The notes under the pieces were generated by a model. The model searched no databases. It was not told the DNA's origin and was given only the letters and a program-made list of their open reading frames with translations. A stretch of DNA of 10,735 nt from positions 1-10,735 of the forward strand of contig JBLIOL010000195.1 of assembly GCA_047639615.1 (NCBI GenBank). Reading direction: 5' to 3'. Each line of letters starts with the position of its first letter. Within the stretch, counting starts at the first letter, position 1. Source of the DNA: CAYWNK01 sp047639615 (GTDB taxonomy: Bacteria > Planctomycetota > UBA1135 > GCA-002686595). Position numbers and translations under genes: made by a program. Shown here piece by piece: positions 7,997 to 10,735 of the stretch.

Positions 7997-10735
7997 ATGC
8001 CTAAGCAACAAGCCAATACGGTGCTCCTGCCTGGGGAGAACCTTGAACCCTCCCGGCGGGCCTTTCTGGAATACGCGGGCTTCGGCCTATCGGCTGTAGC
8101 CCTGAGCGGATGCTCCAAGGGACCTATCACGAGCATCGTGCCCGGTGCGGAAGCATCTGAAGACTGGGTCGCTGGCAAGGCTTACTGGGTCGCGACTAGC
8201 TGTGGAGCTTGCTCCTCCGCTTGCGGTGTCCTGGCTAAGTGTCGGGACGGTCGCCCGATCAAGCTCGAGGGCAATCCGGACCACGCCATATCTCGTGGCG
8301 GGCTGTGTGCCACGGGGCAAGCGGACATCCTCTCCCTGTACGACTCCAAGCGCCTGGAGAGCCCCCTGCGCGCAGGCCAGCCCATCACCTGGGCGGAGGC
8401 CGATGGACAGGTGCGCGCGGCCCTTGCCGCGGCTGCAACCAAGGGCGGCAGGGTGCGCCTGCTGACGGGGACCGAGAATGGACCTTCCACGCGGGCTGCT
8501 ATCAAATGCTTCCTCGCTGCTAACTCGGGCGCCGAGCACGTGAGCTACGACGCGCTCTCCGTGTCGGCCATGCTGGACGCGCACCAGACGCTCTTCGGGA
8601 CGCGCGTGCTGCCGAGCTTCCACTTCGATCGGGCACGCCTGATCATCTCCTTCGGGGCAGACTTCCTAGGCACCTGGATCTCGCCCGTGGCCCATGCTCG
8701 CGATTACGCCGCCGGCCGCAAGCCGGATGAGGGCGTCATGTCGAAGCACGTGCAGCTGGAAGCGGCCATGAGCCTGACCGGCACCGTCGCGGACGTACGT
8801 GCCGGCCTCACGCCGGAGAACACGCCCCAGGCTTTGGCCGGGCTGTGCACCCTACTCGAGCACAAGGCTGCCCAGCCGTCGCGCCTAGCGGCCGGGGTGC
8901 GTGAGGACCAGGCTGAATGGCTCGAGGAGCTAGCGACCTCCCTCTGGGAGGCTCGTGGGCACGGCCTCGTCGTCTGCGGCCAGAACGACCGTGACGCTCA
9001 GCTCTACACGGCCTACGCCAATCACCTACTCGGCAACTACGGGGAGACGCTTTCTATGGCGCGTCCCTCCCTGCTTCGAATGGGGGATGACAAGGCCCTG
9101 CTGAATTTGAAAGCAGAGCTCGACGCCGGCTCCGTGGACTGCTTGATCCTCTCGGGAGTAAACCCGGCCTACGACCTGCCAGCCGACTTTGCGGCGGCCA
9201 TGGCCAAGGCCGGCAGCGTCTTCCACCACACGGCAGAGGACGACGAGACCGGAACGCTCGCCAGTATCGTATTGCCCGTGGCCCATGCCCTGGAATCATG
9301 GGGTGATACCGAAGGCGAAGCCGGACACCTAGGCCTGCAACAGCCGGTCATTCCGAGCCTGCGCAAGGGCCGCACCTTGCGGCATCTGCTCTCGGCTTGG
9401 ATGGGCGATTCCCGCTCGGACCTAGACCTGTTGAAGGATCACTGGAAGGACGAGATCAAGCCGCAAGTCGCTGCAACGGGCTCGTATCAGGCATTCTGGG
9501 AGCAATCCTTGCAGACTGGATATGTGGCGCTGCCCCTATCGGCATTCGCAGAGCCGGAATTCCTGGTGGCCGGCCTGCCGAGCACCGCTCAGTACGCCCT
9601 TGCCGAAGGCGCAGCAGCCCTCGAGCTTATACTGCTCCCCAGCGTCGGGCTCTTGGACGGCAAACACGCCCACAACCCGTGGCTGCAGGAGATGCCCAAC
9701 CCGGTCAGCAAGGTCACCTGGGACAATTACCTCTCCATTTCCGCCAAGCGTGCCGAGCGCCTGAAAGTGGAGCAGGGCGATGTGGTCCGGGTCAGCTTTG
9801 ACGAGCAATCCATGGAGCTGCCGGTACTGATTCAGCGCGGCCAGCACGAGGACATCGTCGCTGTATCCCTTGGCTACGGCCGACGGGGTACGGATCGTTT
9901 CTCGGAAGTCGGTCCCAACTGGATCGAGGGCCGCCGCACGGTGGAGCCTGGCGAGACGGTCGGTGTCAACGCGGCCAGCATGTTGCGCTTGGACGGTGGG
10001 GGACTGGGCTACTCGCGCACGGGCGTGACCCTGGCTCGCACGGGTCGCAGCATGGATCTTGCGGCTACCCAAGAGCATCACACCCTCGAGGTTCCTGAGC
10101 ACCTGGCGCCGCGCGGTGGCGAGGTTCGTGATGCGGTGCGCACGGCCAGCCTAGCTGCCTTCGTGCACGATCCCGAGCACGCCCTCGAGCACGGACACCA
10201 TCCGGCCGATTCGGACCTCTGGACCCTGGACCATGAGCCCAAGCACCATCACTGGGGCATGGCGGTTGACCTCTCTAGCTGTACCGGTTGCTCCGCCTGC
10301 GTGGTGAGCTGCCAAGCCGAGAACAACGTCCCCGTGGTCGGCAAGGACGAGGTCCTACGCCACCGCGAAATGCACTGGATGCGCATCGATCGCTACTACG
10401 AGGGCGAGGGCGACGCGGTCACCGCATCGCATCAGCCCATGTTCTGCCAGCAGTGCGACAACGCTCCCTGCGAGGCGGTTTGTCCGGTGCTCGCAACGGT
10501 GCACAGCGACGAGGGCCTCAACCAGCAGGTCTACAACCGCTGCGTCGGCACGCGCTACTGCGCGAACACCTGCCCCTACAAGGTGCGGCGTTTCAACTGG
10601 TTCGACTATCCGCGCGAGGAGAAGCTCCAGAACCACTCGCTCAATCCCGACGTGACCATCCGCTCGCGCGGGGTCATGGAGAAGTGCTCCTTCTGCGCGC
10701 AGCGCATCCAAGAAGCGCGCTCCGAAGCCATCGCC
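7997..10735 (+). CDS. actB: Alternative Complex III large subunit ActB: molybdopterin-oxidoreductase-like domain fused to ferredoxin domain; 3' end outside window
   Basis: Iron-sulfur subunit of Alternative Complex III, passing electrons from the quinol site in ActC/ActF-type partners to haem subunits. 913 codons are open to the right edge with no stop; known ActB proteins run to about 1000 residues. The N-terminus has a twin-arginine motif (SRRAFLEYAG, R20-R21) then LSGC (C39), a possible lipobox. A MopB-like domain spans about 60-720, with C69-C72-C76 and C104 set like a [4Fe-4S] site; the family has no Mo cofactor. A His-rich linker (724-752) leads to the ferredoxin domain: C762-C765-C768-C772, C817-C820-C825-C829, C849-T852-C855-C859 (Thr in place of Cys, the family's [3Fe-4S] site) and C897-C900, the remaining ligands lying off the edge. 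CVGTRYCANTCPYKVRRFNW is typical of ActB. No clear ribosome site precedes the ATG, so coupling to actA translation is likely. Confidence 0.93.
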   Translation, partial: MPKQQANTVLLPGENLEPSRRAFLEYAGFGLSAVALSGCSKGPITSIVPGAEASEDWVAGKAYWVATSCGACSSACGVLAKCRDGRPIKLEGNPDHAISRGGLCATGQADILSLYDSKRLESPLRAGQPITWAEADGQVRAALAAAATKGGRVRLLTGTENGPSTRAAIKCFLAANSGAEHVSYDALSVSAMLDAHQTLFGTRVLPSFHFDRARLIISFGADFLGTWISPVAHARDYAAGRKPDEGVMSKHVQLEAAMSLTGTVADVRAGLTPENTPQALAGLCTLLEHKAAQPSRLAAGVREDQAEWLEELATSLWEARGHGLVVCGQNDRDAQLYTAYANHLLGNYGETLSMARPSLLRMGDDKALLNLKAELDAGSVDCLILSGVNPAYDLPADFAAAMAKAGSVFHHTAEDDETGTLASIVLPVAHALESWGDTEGEAGHLGLQQPVIPSLRKGRTLRHLLSAWMGDSRSDLDLLKDHWKDEIKPQVAATGSYQAFWEQSLQTGYVALPLSAFAEPEFLVAGLPSTAQYALAEGAAALELILLPSVGLLDGKHAHNPWLQEMPNPVSKVTWDNYLSISAKRAERLKVEQGDVVRVSFDEQSMELPVLIQRGQHEDIVAVSLGYGRRGTDRFSEVGPNWIEGRRTVEPGETVGVNAASMLRLDGGGLGYSRTGVTLARTGRSMDLAATQEHHTLEVPEHLAPRGGEVRDAVRTASLAAFVHDPEHALEHGHHPADSDLWTLDHEPKHHHWGMAVDLSSCTGCSACVVSCQAENNVPVVGKDEVLRHREMHWMRIDRYYEGEGDAVTASHQPMFCQQCDNAPCEAVCPVLATVHSDEGLNQQVYNRCVGTRYCANTCPYKVRRFNWFDYPREEKLQNHSLNPDVTIRSRGVMEKCSFCAQRIQEARSEAIA

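Noticed and set aside
9397..9801. Plus-strand 134-codon frame inside actB
   Set aside because: It is an out-of-frame shadow of the continuous actB frame, which I translated from 7997 to the right edge without a stop.
7997..10735. ActB as an active molybdenum oxidoreductase (PsrA-like) plus PsrB fusion
   Set aside because: The catalytic-region motifs of Mo enzymes are not evident and the domain is shortened; the fused order and CVGTRYCANTCPY signature are those of ActB.

Overview
The window is one continuous, gene-dense stretch, all on the + strand, from a bacterium with fairly GC-rich DNA. The twin-arginine, lipoprotein-like and c-type cytochrome signals suggest a diderm (Gram-negative-type) cell, but taxonomy cannot be fixed from this sequence alone. 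There is no mobile element, RNA gene, CRISPR array or convincing repeat. Intergenic gaps are at most 23 bases, so the window looks like the interior of one long operon that enters from the left and leaves to the right.

Region 1 (1-5692) is a membrane-bound respiratory nitrate reductase locus in the classical order. It holds the C-terminal four fifths of the catalytic subunit NarG (cut by the left edge), the iron-sulfur subunit NarH, the chaperone NarJ and the cytochrome b subunit NarI. The cluster ligands of NarH and the haem-binding histidines of NarI are all visible, and their spacings match the E. coli enzyme. The NarGH sequences recall the clade that also includes Nitrobacter/Nitrococcus-type nitrite oxidoreductases, so the direction of catalysis (nitrate reduction or nitrite oxidation) is open.

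Region 2 (5689-7311) is a NarK-type nitrate/nitrite transporter of the major facilitator superfamily. It overlaps narI by ATGA.

Region 3 (7323-10735) begins only 11 bases after narK and encodes the first two subunits of an Alternative Complex III (ACIII): the pentahaem cytochrome ActA and the large molybdopterin-oxidoreductase-like/ferredoxin fusion ActB. ActB is cut by the right edge, and actC and further subunits are expected just outside.

A plausible joint role is as follows. NarK moves nitrate and nitrite across the membrane, NarGHI exchanges electrons between nitrate/nitrite and the quinone pool, and ACIII connects the quinone pool to periplasmic cytochrome c or other acceptors. Fusing a nitrate (or nitrite) module to an ACIII module in one apparent transcription unit is the most noteworthy property of the window. 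ACIII is best known beside haem-copper oxygen reductases.
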